DNA from: Gonatopus flavifemur
Taxonomy: Eukaryota > Arthropoda > Insecta > Hymenoptera > Dryinidae
Direction of reading: 5' to 3'
Assembly: GCA_018340375.1 (NCBI GenBank)
Contig: JAFFJZ010000009.1
Coordinates: 18,988,501 to 19,052,500, forward strand
Length of the DNA stretch: 64,000 nt
Under the pieces are notes generated by a model, which worked only from the letters and a program-made list of their open reading frames with translations, was not told the origin of the DNA and ran no database searches. Position 1 is the stretch's first letter. Each line of letters begins with the position of its first letter. Shown here piece by piece: positions 33,304 to 44,699 of the stretch. The translations under genes were made by a program, and so were the position numbers.

Positions 33304-34148
33304 ACACATCGGAACCAGGGCGCTGTGTGAGCTATCAAGTATTCCGGTGCCTTCGAGTGACTTCTTTTCAACTTCTATTCACTTGACTGTCTCAATTGGG
33401 AAATGCTTGTTGATTCCAACTCAACTCACAGTACCAGTCCTCATAGTACTAGTCGGGAGTCAGCCGTTAAAAAAGTGACTAATTTATGGACGGCTAGAAG
33501 TTTGTTAAACCTGTTGTTTGGGTTACGGCAGACAACGTCTGTAAGTATGAATATTCGCGGGCAGTGGTTTGGACCGCTATGAATTTTGAAACTCGCTTGT
33601 TGTACCGTATAAATTTTAATTATTTATGGACGAGTGAGTGTTGTTGTATTGATTGTTCAACACATTCTAATGATGGAAATATAAGAGGCAGACATTTTTG
33701 ATAGTGGGTTTTCATAGGCAGACGTTGCGAATTTGTACGTTGAAAGGTTTTTTTTGACAAATAAATGGACACTCCAGATTTGGTGTGCGGATTAAGTGCC
33801 ACATTCAAACCACATTTATACTATGGGCAGACATTTTGGTCAGTTCCAAGAATGGGGCGGACGTTTCAAAAACGTGGGTTAATTTGCTGCCGTTGACAAA
33901 TTTATGGACGGTTCAAATCATATCGATTCATCAACTCAAGCATAGTCAATATGAATCGTGAAATTGGCAGACGTTTATAATAGTTCCTTGAAGAATTATA
34001 CTACCCCGAACCTGTAATTCATTTGTATTGTCAAGTTTTGACCTCTTTCCTGATGGTAAGTTGTTGAAACTCGGAGATAATTCTTCCTCAGTTAATTCAA
34101 AATTACGTTTTGCGTATCGCGTTCTCATCCAGATGGTATTCGGGAGCT

Positions 34149-34202
34149 TGATCGAAGACATTTTGATCGAAAGCATTTGATCGAAAACCATGTGATCAAA
34201 AA
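34149..34202. repeat. four short tgatcgaaa repeats
   Basis: tgatcgaagacatt, tgatcgaaagcatt, tgatcgaaaaccat and tgatcaaaa follow one another at 13-16-bp spacing. A 10-G run lies at about 34237. Confidence 0.75.
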
Positions 34203-34748
34203 AATTTTCTCAACAACGGCTGGTGTCTGAGGGTTCGGGGGGGGGGGTTGTTGAGTGGCGTCCCTAGATTCTATTTTTCTACGCCCTCCTTGAATGTTCT
34301 CCAAACGAACTTGTCCCCAGTAACCTGATTCAATTAAATGTTTGCGATCCAATATTTTTCGATTGAGCTCCCTAGAACCTCCAGATACATCATTCGAATT
34401 GTCCTTTGGACCATGTAATCAAGTCATCCCTTCAATTGATGAATTTCCAACCATCAGCGAAAAATAGTTACGGAACTACTCAGTCGATGAGACAAATCCC
34501 ACGTTAGTTCAATCAATTAATACGATAGTAACGTCAAGTAACGTGGTATTTATCTCAAATAGTAAGTAGTTGTCGTAACTGTTTTCTGTAAGTGGTCGAA
34601 AATCGACCGCGCGAGTCACTGTTGCGAGTATTCTTCCTTCCCATGTGGGTCTTAATATCACATGTTCGACTCTTCGATCACATTTGAGCAAAGTTACATG
34701 ATATCTGGATTATTAGAATAGGACAAAGACATGCTCTCAAAAAATCCC

Positions 34749-34979
34749 TACACGGAGAAAAAAGGGTTTGTTACTATAGCGCCTACAAAGACATTAGTTG
34801 TCCTAACAAAAATATTCACTGGAGCAACTAAGCCGTTAGCTCTGTTAAAAAATTTGTTTTTGTCAGCAAAAGAATTCAGTTGCATCAATCATTTTTCTTG
34901 CTTCTGCAGCAATATTTTTTTGTAGGCGCTATAATAACAGACCAGTTGGTTATGCCAGCAATTTTTCTTTCTCCTTGTA
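34749..34979. mobile_element. MITE with tacacggagaaaaa ends
   Basis: tacacggagaaaaaa at 34749 pairs with tttctttctccttgta ending at 34979. Inside, gttactatagcgcctacaaa pairs with ttttgtaggcgctataataa. 231 bp, no coding capacity. The agaaaaa-type end is shared with the element at 36461-36834. It is nested in the 33455 element. Confidence 0.8.
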
Positions 34980-36460
34980 GAAATATCGATCTCGAGAACG
35001 TATTCTTCTTCTCTTCTGGATTGATACAACTGTGATTTATACGGGACCACCACGGGAATATACTATAACTTTCATGTGCATTGAGAAATTAGGGAATGAG
35101 ATATGCGCGTTAAAAAAGCCACATTTTCCATTATATCCGTCCTCTCTTATCCAATTGCTTTGGCTCAATTCGTCGGAAACTTATATACACGTAGAAAAGT
35201 GCCTCCTTGGAAAATAGCAGAGTTCAATATTTGATAGAGCAATAAATGTTTCTAATATGTTCCATGTGTTGTACTAGTTCTCAAATCCCATTATCTGATG
35301 TGTTTGAATAATTTTGTGTTTCGACATTTGGATGAATTTCATTTGGAGGATGCGAGAAAAAGGACGAAGAATCAGAAGAATATAAGCATAACAATTTGAC
35401 CTGATGACGGTTTTAGCTTAGTGAGTTACTTGGACATGATATGATCTGTTTGATAGGCCGCATAATGCGTCGGATTTTTCCTAAGAAGTATCAGACTACC
35501 CAAATGATCAGAAGAATGGAAATACAGAAATTCTGAGAGTATATGTAAATTCTTATTGTCTACCTCTGTTCAGGAAGGGATCTCTTCGTCTGCCAATATT
35601 GAAGAATTGAATGACACATTATGACAGACATCTCTTCTTAAAGGCAGATGTCCATGAATTTGTCAATGGCAGCAAATCAGCTCACGTGTTTGAAACGTCT
35701 GCCCCATTCTTGGAACTGACCAAAATGTCTGCCAATAGTATGAATGTGGTTTGAATGTGGCACTTAATCCGCACACCAAATGTGGAGTGTCCATTTATTT
35801 GTCAAAAAAAAACCTTTCAACGTACAAATTTGCAACGTCTGCCTATGAAAACCCACTATCAAAAATGTCTGCCTCTTATATTTCCATCATTAGAATGTGT
35901 TGAACAATCAATGAAACAACACTCACTCGTCCATAAATAATTACAATTCATATTGAACAACAAGCGAGTTTCAAAATTCATAGCGGTCAAAACCATTGCC
36001 CGCGAATATTCATACTTACAGACGTTGTCTGCCGTAACCCAAACAACGGGCTTAACAAACTTCTAGCCGTCCATAAATAAGTCACTTTTTCAACGGCTGG
36101 CTCCCTAACTATACTGTTCTGTACTCAGTACTTACAGTACATTTTCTGTTCGATGTATGATATGTAGTAGGATCAAACTCCTGATTATCAGATGGGGACT
36201 GCGATTGGAATAGCACGTGAGGTATCATATTCCACCTGGTTTTTTCTGTTACAAACCATCTTCCATATTCATGATATTCTCAATGGCTCCCCATGTACAT
36301 CCTCCCAGCATGATACGTGATTTGAAATTATGTCAGGAATCCCATAGAATAGCAAAGAAATGTTCGCGTGAGGAGCAATTCATGTTTGAATGAGAAATTC
36401 CAACATATTGACTTTGATACTATATTTTCGGTATGAACCCATCACTTTTCGAAATTTTCA

Positions 36461-36834
36461 TACACGAAGAAAAAGGAATTCGCTGTGGCAGCGGAATCTA
36501 CTTTTGCTGGGTTCCTTCTGCCAGAGCAGCAAATTTTTTGCTGTGACAGCAAACTATTTGCTGTTCCATCAATCTTGTCAACTGCGACAGAGAATTTTTA
36601 GCTGTGGCAGCAAAAAATGTTTGCTATCCCAGCAAAATTTGTTTGCTATTCTGTATATAATACTGGAAATTTGCTGGCGGAGCAAATATTTTTTGCTGCC
36701 ACAGCTAAAAAATTGCTGCCGCAGCTAACACGATTGCCGTTATAGCAAATTTTTAGCTAGGTCAGCAAAAAATTTCGCTATTCTATATATAATACCTCGA
36801 TTTGCTGCGTCAGCAAATTTTTCCTCTCCGTGTA
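36461..36834. mobile_element. MITE made of repeated GCTGnnnCAGCAAA motifs
   Basis: tacacgaagaaaaa at 36461 and tttttcctctccgtgta ending at 36834 are the inverted ends. Between them about 13 copies of a 14-mer near gctgtgacagcaaa occur on both strands. Each is a short dyad (GCTG...CAGC) with a 3-nt centre. gcta or cata variants occur. A tattctatatataatacc word appears twice. No coding capacity. Confidence 0.8.
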
Positions 36835-36839
36835 TTCAC

Positions 36840-37079
36840 CTTCGAATTCAGCACCCTCGAAAACATGAAAATTGATGTTGAATTCAGTACCCGTACAAGG
36901 AGCGAAAATGAACACTTTTTACGCATCCTCCTTTGGTCAGCCATTTCTTCCATTCAGCTCCTTTGATGAAAATCGCGGCCGCGTTTTGTAGTTTTGAGTT
37001 GAGTATCTCCTCAGCATCGGTACCGGGAATGATTCCATCCTCCTATGACAACCTACGGGAATTTCGCGTCAGTCGATTA
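36840..37079. other. non-coding spacer
   Basis: gaattcagcaccctcg and gaattcagtacccgta lie about 30 bp apart; nothing else seen. Confidence 0.4.
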
Positions 37080-37690
37080 TTCGCCCTATTGAAAAAATCC
37101 AATGGATTCCGATAGATTCCGATAAAAAACCTATTGGGATCCATGAGGTCTATTTGGAAGACAGAAAATGTAAGCAGTGGAGGTATTGGATATTCTTGGG
37201 AATCTCCATCATTGTGCTCTGATTTGAAAATCCTTATAGCCCATGAATCGGAATTCATGAGTTTTATGCATTGATTGGCTTCTATTTGGAATTACAATGC
37301 TGATAAGTATTTGATTCGATGAGGATTTTCCGGTTTGTCCACATGCATCGGTGATTCCATTATGGCCCGAGAAAATAGTTTGAGCCGTATTCGTACATGA
37401 AGTGTACCAATCGTTTTCTATTGGGATTTGCATTTCAAAAATGAATAAGCTGGATGAGGTTAATCAAATATTTATATTGGTGCATTTCTATCTGGATATA
37501 GCAACTTTTGGCTGTATGAATTTTATTGGATTTCATTGGGAAGTGCGATTGAATAATCAATAATACTGTTATCTTATTCCATGTGGAAATGCTGTGACAA
37601 ATACACATAAGTTCCCAATTGAAATCAGTTCACAGTGCCGTAGGCTGCTATTGGGAGTTCCAGGAATTCCTGTTATCGGAGAAGACAAAT
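37080..37690. repeat. attccgata/ggatttc repeat family
   Basis: Repeated words of the type attgggat, gattccgata and tgtggaaatgctgtgacaaatacaca. The last block recurs in the same orientation at 55620-55650. It merges into the 245-bp repeat on its right. No gene. Confidence 0.6.
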
Positions 37691-37699
37691 GATTTATTC

Positions 37700-39164
37700 A
37701 GCCACTTCTATCGCCTTATGATTGGAATCTCCAATCGAAGGACATCCATATGAGATGTATAAATTCAATAGCGATTTATAATCATGTTATTGATAGGTCT
37801 TATCGGAATCCATTGGGATATCCGATGTGAATATTATGAGAGAATTCAGTGGATTTTGTTGGAACTTTCCATTGAAAGAATCACATGTCATTCAAAGTTC
37901 CTTGAGATGGGAGGGAATCTAATGGGATAAAACCCCGTATACCTACGATTTTCCATCGATTTGCATTTGGTATTCCTATTGGAGGACGTCCATATGGTAT
38001 GCATGAATGAAATAGGGATTCAAATGCATTTTATTGATATTTTTTCATCGGAATCCATTAGGATATCCAATCTAAATATTGTGGAAGAATTTATTGGTTT
38101 TCATTGGAACTTTCCGTTGAAAGAATGAAATTTCGTTCGAAGTTTTTCTACATGGAAGAAAATCCGGTTGAATACAAATTCACGACCATGGCGAGTTTCC
38201 ATCGATTTGCATTTGGTTTTCCAGATGCCAGATTCAAGACCGAGACCTCTTTTACCCTCTCCATCGACTGTTTCCCCTTTCTCCCACCATGCGGAATAAG
38301 TCAAGTGAGCGACAGAGAAAGAATAACTATTACTCTCTCGCTCGCCCGACTTGTTCCGCATGGTGGGAGAAAGGGGAAGCGGTCAATGGGGTGAGATAAT
38401 ACGGTCTCGGTCTCGAATCTGGCATCACTGATTCCGATTGAAGGATGTCCATATGACATGTATGCATTGAATAGCAATTCAAATGCATTTTACTGATATT
38501 TTTTTATCGGAATCGATTCGGATATCCGATATAAATATTATGACAGAATTCATTGGATTTTATTGGAACTTTCCATTGAAAGCATGACATTTGATTTGAA
38601 GTTTTTCAAAATAGAAGAGAATTTGAATAAGAAATCATAAGTACGGCGTGGCGTTTTCCATCAAGTTGCATTTGTTCTCAAGAATTGAAGGAAATCCATA
38701 TGACATGTATGGATAACATAACGATTTACATCCATTGTATTCATATGTATTGCTTATCAGATTCCATTGGAATATCCTATGTGAATATCGAGAGGGAATT
38801 TATTGGATTCTATTGTAATCATTCATTGGAAAGCATGACATCTCGTTCAAAGTTTCCTAAAATGAAAGAGAATACGAAATTACCACTACGACGATTTTCC
38901 GTGGATTCGCATTTGGTATTCCAATTGAAGAACGTTCATAAGACATGTATTAAACGAAATAGCGATTTCTAAGTGAGATTTTTTGACGGAATTCATTGGG
39001 ATATTCAATATACGTATTATCAAATTCATTGGTTCCCATTGGAACTTCCTATTGAAAGGACGACATTTCATCAAAAGTTTTTCTAAATGGAAGAGAATTT
39101 GATTGAATACCAATTCACGACCACGGCGGTTTTCCATGGATTTGCATTCGATATTCCAATAATT
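37700..39164. repeat. 245-bp satellite-like tandem repeat, left part
   Basis: Aligned catatg/cataag landmarks at 37747, 37991, 38450, 38697 and 38937. Spacings are 244, 459, 247 and 240; the long one contains a MITE of about 213 bp including its duplication, so the unit is about 245 bp. Each unit repeats ggaactttccattgaaag, tttccat(g/c)gatttgcatttgg, atatccgata and cattggatt. The array is cut at 39164 by a transposon and resumes at 44267. Confidence 0.85.
38223..38431. mobile_element. near-perfect hairpin MITE, 209 bp, ttcc TSD
   Basis: agatgccagattcaagacc and its complement at the other end (gaatctggcatcactga) enclose arms of about 100 bp, including ccctttctcccaccatgcgg and its complement. 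Flanking ttcc occurs at 38219-38222 and 38432-38435. Neighbouring 245-bp units show the uninterrupted site. No coding capacity. Confidence 0.85.
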
Positions 39165-39688
39165 CCCGACTAGAAATTTGCCCGATCAGTCATAAGGGCA
39201 TGATCGGGTAATCTTGAGGCATACCTTAGTAAGGCATGCCTGATCATGACCGGGTCAGGATCGGATGAGATTGCCTTTCATGCGGTGCTAATTAGAGTCC
39301 CATAAGGCCATGATATCAGTTTTTGACCAAGCCCTCATATATGTGCCTTGAGTAGACGTGGTTTCACATAAAAATATGTGCAACCAGGTAAGAAGATCCG
39401 CGCCCCACCGGGATCTGATATGTCATCCTAACATGGAATATTGATTTTTCGACGCAGACCGTGACAAGGATATTGAACCGGGGCCTTATCGGTGCCTAAT
39501 AGATTTGCCTCAGGTATAGATTTATCTACATATAATCAAGTGACACCAGGTAATATAATCAGGGCCACATCGGGCCCTCCCGTATGTCCCTGTCGTGAAA
39601 TACTCATTTCACAACAGATTTATGTAGTGTTAGAGAATCCAATCCTTATCAGGCCCCTATATGGTTGCGTCATGAAAATCGATGCCTT

Positions 39689-39982
39689 CCCTGGTGAAAG
39701 GGGAGCGTGTCATAAAGAGTGACGGAAGCGTAAGAATGTTTCAGATGACTCCTCTAATACTTTTTACATGCTTCCTATCCACTCTCCAATTACGCTTCCG
39801 TGTGTAAAGCCCGGTTTCCATGAAATTGGTGTTTCTTCCCATACGCTTCGCACACTTCAAATATACGTTCGAACTACTCTTAATGTCTCACTTGACGCTC
39901 GGTATACGCTTGAATCCACGTTCCAAATACTTTCCAACTACGTTTCTGACACTTCCTAATACACGCTTCCCTTTCACCAGGG
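39689..39982. mobile_element. MITE with ccctggtgaaag ends
   Basis: ccctggtgaaaggggagcgtg at the left and cacgcttccctttcaccaggg at the right are inverted (21 bp, one mismatch). The inside holds many tacgctt(c/g) and acgtt words. It splits the subterminal gatcagg repeats of the surrounding transposon, so it inserted later. Confidence 0.8.
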
Positions 39983-41088
39983 TTATCATCCTCATTTCTG
40001 AGAGAAATCTGAAAAATTCAAAAGATATCTTGGGATATAAAATAGGATTTTCTTCGTATATGGCAAACTAACATCAGGTGATATGACCAGGATCATGTGG
40101 GGCCCTTTCATGTATGCCTGACCTGAAACACCTATTTTGCCACGGAGTGTAGCTAAGACTCGGTATTCTACTCTTATCAACCACCCGCCTATCCATCTAT
40201 CCATCCAAGCGTCTATCTATTTTGAAACCCATTTCCACATATTTTTATAAAACTTCAAATACCATTCAGCTATATGATAGAAAATGAGGGATTCAAAAGG
40301 TTGCAAATGTCACTTGAAAAGAGAGGTTATGTGCCATCTTGCTTGAATCATATCTGGCGTACTATATGTTCGCCATCTTTTTTTTTTTATTGCATATGAC
40401 TGTATGTAGCCATTCGATTGTAATTCTTACACGTTATATTTAGTGTTACCACGAACATCCCGTTGCAGACGCACTGTATATTCCAATGAAATGTATATTT
40501 TGATAAATTTTCATTAGTGTGCTCAGTGGTGTGAACATCCACTTAGAGAATTATAACCGGTTCACATCTCCAACTGACGGGAGATTGGTTGAACTAGATC
40601 TCAACTGGGAGGGAAATACTTACTGATATTTACACCCCCTAATGTACATATATCACCACACATAAATCAGTATTGTATCCACATGGTCTTAAATCATTAA
40701 ATTCAAAATTTATACAGTAATTATCATGTGTACATTGAATGACAAAAATACTCACTAGCATAAAAATGTATAATTCTCAGTCTTAATACAGAATCGGGAT
40801 TATGATTTGTACAAGACATACGCCGAATTCCACACTCTATTGATGTAAGTCTCCCGCCAGGTGGTGCTAAAAATCAATTTCATACATATTCGTTTGAGAT
40901 CATAATTCTCATGGTACTCGAAACATGGAATGATTTGAAATTTTCTTCGAGTTCTTGTGCTAGTTGAGGTACTTTGTACATTTAATTGCGGTATACTTAT
41001 TTTCACAGAACTCTAGGAATTGATTTGAAAATTGTGTTGATTCATTAAGTTTATAATACCTATTTTGATTCCAGTGATTGCTTTTACA

Positions 41089-42204
41089 ATGAGTGGCGCA
41101 TACACACTGCGAAAACGTGAAGTAACTCGATTACGAGTCCAAAAATATCGTCGAGCAAAAAAATGTAATCCGAACAAAACTGAACCAGCTTGTGTAATCA
41201 ATTCTGAAACGGATGCAATATCAGGTAATAACCATTCGTTGACAATCTCATCATCGTCAATGAATGAGAATTTATGTACATTTGAAGATGCTACAACTAC
41301 CCAACTATCAACTGGAAATTTTAATGTGACTCAAACTTCGTCCGAGAGCAATTCAGAAAATGAGTGTATTAGAGAAATTTTACAAGATGTTGAAAATACT
41401 TCAAGCTCAAACTCTTCAACGATCGGGGAAGAGGAGTCTTCAGATATTATAGAAAATCTTCGTTCATGGGCATGTGAAATTCCACCTCTCCCGCATTCTC
41501 GCTTGAACACTTTGCTAAAAATCTTACGACCCAAATTCCCTGAGTTACCACTAAGTTCAAAAACATTTTTACACACTCAATCTATTTCGTATCAGATAGA
41601 AGCAATTGACGAGAACGATGATGGCCAATTTGTGTATTTTGGCTTGACCAAATATCTTGAAACAAATGTTAATCCACGTTTGCACGAAAATGGCAATATA
41701 GAATTAGTGATAAACATTGACGGTTTACCATTATATAAAGCCAGTTCTAAACAGTTTTGGCCTATTTTGTGTAAAATTTTCCACCAACCTGATTTTTATG
41801 AACCATTTCCTGTAGCGATATACTGTGGGGAACATAAACCAAAAAATGTGGATAAATATTTCGAAAAATTCACGAATGAAATCAATGATCTGCAAAAAAA
41901 TGGACTTGATATAAATAATCAAGTATTTCGAGTATCCATCAAATGTTTCATTTGCGATAGACCTGCACGTTCTTACATCAGATGCATCAAAGGCCATGGT
42001 GGATACTGGGCTTGTGAACGTTGTTCTATTCGTGGAGAACGGGTTGAAAAACGAACTATTTACGGATTTGATATAGATGAATCTGATTTAAGAACTGACG
42101 CTTCATTTCGACAACAAAACAATGCTGAACATCATACCAGAATTTCACCATTACTCAAAATTGAATCTGCCACTCGCCACAGAAGACCACTTTACGGAAT
42201 TTGA
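41089..42204 (+). pseudogene. Tnp_2-like (CACTA-type) transposase, N-terminal part
   Basis: I choose ATG at 41089 (MSGAYTLRKREVTRLR). An acceptor-like ctattttgattccag lies just upstream, so the in-frame ATG at 41065 is probably intronic. After a Ser/Asn-rich region come LRSWACEIPPLPHSRLN, LVINIDGLPLYKASSKQFW (about 41715), PVAIYCGEHKPKNVDKYF and FICDRPARSYIRCIKGHGGY with WACERCSIRGE (about 41950). This is the pattern of animal relatives of plant CACTA transposases. The frame ends at 42204 soon after the HH..ISPLL block, where relatives continue with several hundred residues. The remainder is not recognisable in 42205-43400, so the gene is truncated or has further introns. Confidence 0.7.
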
Positions 42205-43221
42205 TGAGAAATTGTCGAATAATAAAGCATTCTTGAAAAACATTTTATGTATAATACGAGTGTTCTCACATTCATTTATGTTCTTCCAACATGTTAATTC
42301 CAATATTGAAACGTGAGGTTCAATACGTGAAAATGAATTAACAACATTTCAGAATCATTATCTTTCTTGTATTCACCTCCGTATTGTATTTTGTATAACG
42401 ATATGTATATATATATACATATATATATATTTGAACGACTTTCAGAGAAAACAGTTAGAAAGGTCTTTTGATGTACGCCGGACGTTGGTTAGAAATATTG
42501 GCGACATAATACGTATGTTTCTTACTCAAGACTTAGCGAAAACGTTCACCACTGTCAAACTCGTACCCGGAAAAAAAGTATTCAAAACAACAAAATTTTA
42601 TGCATGCCTCGAAGGTATTTTTACAAAATTCATTACATACTGCATTGTGTCGTATGATATTAAATATGTACGTACAGCCCTAATTTCTGTTTCTTGTGTT
42701 CCAGATGTCATCAGTAAACGTTACAGTAAGATCGCGAACAGTCCTATATCCAATAAAAAAATTCAGAACGCTGTACAATCTGTTTTTAATAACAGATTTA
42801 AGATTTTATGATTTGAATCTACGAGAAGGCATCATTTGCGCATATTGTATGCAGATATTACTGAGAAATTTATGTTATTAATCATTCATTTTTGAAAAAA
42901 ATACGTTCAATAAAGAGAGTTCATGTGCAACCCAGGTTGAGTATTGAATATGAATCCAATTCCAATGATTGTTGAATAAAAAAACATGCCTTGACATGTG
43001 AAAAAACGTGCAATGTAAGATAATGTATAATATGAATATTATCTATCATCATTACTTGTTAATTCCAAAATTCAGTGGAACACATTTCCAACTTGCTCAG
43101 AAACATGCAAAAAACACTTATGAATTCCCACTTTTGAGAAAATATGACGTAACAAGATCATCAAAATATACTAAAACCTTCTTTCTTTTTTCTTTAATAA
43201 ACACATTTATCCATGAAGCAG
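42205..43221 (+). other. possible degraded 3' part of transposase
   Basis: A 126-codon frame (42431-42811) and smaller ones lie downstream of the transposase. They have ordinary composition but no motif I recognise. A (ta)n run is at 42404-42430. They may be later exons or decayed sequence. Confidence 0.3.
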
Positions 43222-43278
43222 TGGAGCCTTCCGGAGTAGCTGACCTGATCATCTGGTCAGCGACTTCGGAAGGCTCCA
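43222..43278. repeat. hairpin with 24-bp arms
   Basis: tggagccttccggagtagct and its near-complement agcgacttcggaaggctcca enclose a 9-nt loop (tgatcatct). Two mismatches in 24 bp. Confidence 0.85.
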
Positions 43279-43535
43279 GTATGTCATACTACGAAGATAG
43301 TTGGCCAAAATCTTTAGATGGTTACTTTAATCAGGATTCGATTGGACTTCACAAGGGACTGATCAGTTTTTCTCATCCATGTGACCGTACAAAATTCTCC
43401 ATAATTATTTTCTGGTCGCTTTTATGAATACCTAATGCACTTGTTATTCTCTTCAAGATCTGATTATTTCAACTCTTCAGCATTCTCGCCTAATTACATC
43501 GTCTTTACAGTTCTATGTTGTACACAAAATAAAAG

Positions 43536-43756
43536 TTGTCTGGATTGCACACCCATTGTCTCATATATAACGAAAACAATATTTTTCTTGTTTCAAATAA
43601 ACTCGTTTCGGATTGCAATATTGTTTCAGTACAAATTTAGATTTTTAATTTCTCTTCGACTGAAACAATATTCTCTCAATCCAAAACGAGTTCATTTGAA
43701 ACAAGAAAAATATTGTTTTCGTTATATATTAGACAATGGGTGTGCAATCAAGACAA
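43536..43756. mobile_element. fold-back MITE, 221 bp
   Basis: ttgtctggattgcacaccc at the left pairs with gggtgtgcaatcaagacaa at the right. About 90 bp of each arm pair, including aacgaaaacaatatttttct and its complement. Nested in the 39165 transposon. Confidence 0.85.
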
Positions 43757-44266
43757 ATTTTTTTTGTGTATGTATGATCAGATACCATTCGAATTACATT
43801 GTCAATAATATAGCCATGAAGCTACATGCTTGCTTGATTAATGCTTTGAAGCCATGCTACCAAGTCAGATTGAGATGATCCATATTGGTAATAGTTTAGA
43901 GACGTTCCTTGTAGTAAGGTCAATTTATAAGGTTCTGTTCATTTTTTTTATCAGTTTATCACGAGGCCACTGTATTGAATGTATGATCAGGTCCCGATCA
44001 GGCTGCGTTATCAAGACCTGATAGTAGAATATGGCTGACATGATCTGAACATGATAATGGCCCTAGCACTTTTTCTGGTTTATTGGTACCTTTTCTAATC
44101 AGGTTAACTCATGAGGCCCTGATCATTCTTACCTGATCATTTCCTCATCACGCCTTTGCGTTACATGTATCGGGTCCCGATCGGGCTACATTATCAGGGC
44201 CTGACTACTACAGCGGGCTATCATGATCCGATCATGATAATGGCCCTTGTATTTTTTCTAGTCGGG

Positions 44267-44690
44267 AATTGGAGGATGTCTATATGACATGTATGCATTG
44301 AATAGCAATTCAAATGCATTTTACTGATATTTTTATATCGGAATCGATTGGGATATCCGATATAAATATTATGACAGAATTCATTGGATTTTATTGGAAG
44401 TTTCCATTGAAAGCATTACCTTTCATTTGGAATTTTTTAAAAATAGAAGAGAATTTGATTGAATAAGAAATCACGAGTACGGCGCGGCGTTTTCCATCAA
44501 GTTGCATTTGTTCTCAAGAATTGAAGGACATCCATATGACATGTATTCATGGAATAGCAATTTCCAATGCTCTTATTGATGTTTTTCGCGGAATCTATTA
44601 GGATATCCAATATAAATATTGTAAAATAATCTATTCGCATCTTATTGGTTGAATTATTCAACAGAAATGTGAGATTGGCCAATCCCACAC
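44267..44690. repeat. 245-bp satellite-like repeat, right part
   Basis: Continues the array cut at 39164: tatatg/catatg landmarks at 44280 and 44533, ggaagtttccattgaaag at about 44396, then gcgttttccatcaagttgca. The unit at 44280 is nearly the same as the one at 38450. Confidence 0.85.
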
Positions 44691-44699
44691 CTGCATAAT

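Larger units (their letters stand above)
33455..36105. mobile_element. fold-back transposon with about 460-bp TIRs
   Basis: A 2.65-kb element. It starts gggagtcagccgtt at 33455 and ends with the complement aacggctggctccc at 36105. The arms pair to about 33915 and from about 35640. Each arm alternates two motifs: tttatggacg-type and ggcagac(g/a)tt-type. The 1.7 kb between the arms has no recognisable transposase, so the copy is non-autonomous. A MITE (34749-34979) and a tgatcgaaa repeat (34149-34202) are nested inside. No clean target duplication was found. Confidence 0.8.
39165..44266 (+). mobile_element. 5.1-kb transposon with Tnp_2-like transposase
   Basis: cccgactagaaa at 39165 and its complement ending ctagtcggg at 44266 are the ends. 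Both are flanked by AATT (39161-39164 and 44267-44270). Short ends are followed for hundreds of bases on both sides by scattered repeats of gatcaggtcc/cccgatc words, the layout of CACTA-like elements, although the ends do not read CACTA. It interrupts a 245-bp repeat unit that is otherwise continuous. One transposase gene (41089-42204) and three MITE or hairpin structures lie inside. Confidence 0.8.

Noticed and set aside
33455..36105. CRISPR-like interpretation of regularly repeated motifs
   Set aside because: Repeats are diverged, present in inverted arms and in insect DNA; no spacers of constant length.
41065..41088. Upstream ATG as start of the Tnp_2-like transposase
   Set aside because: It overlaps a splice-acceptor-like tract (ttgattccag), and the next ATG gives a more typical basic N-terminus.
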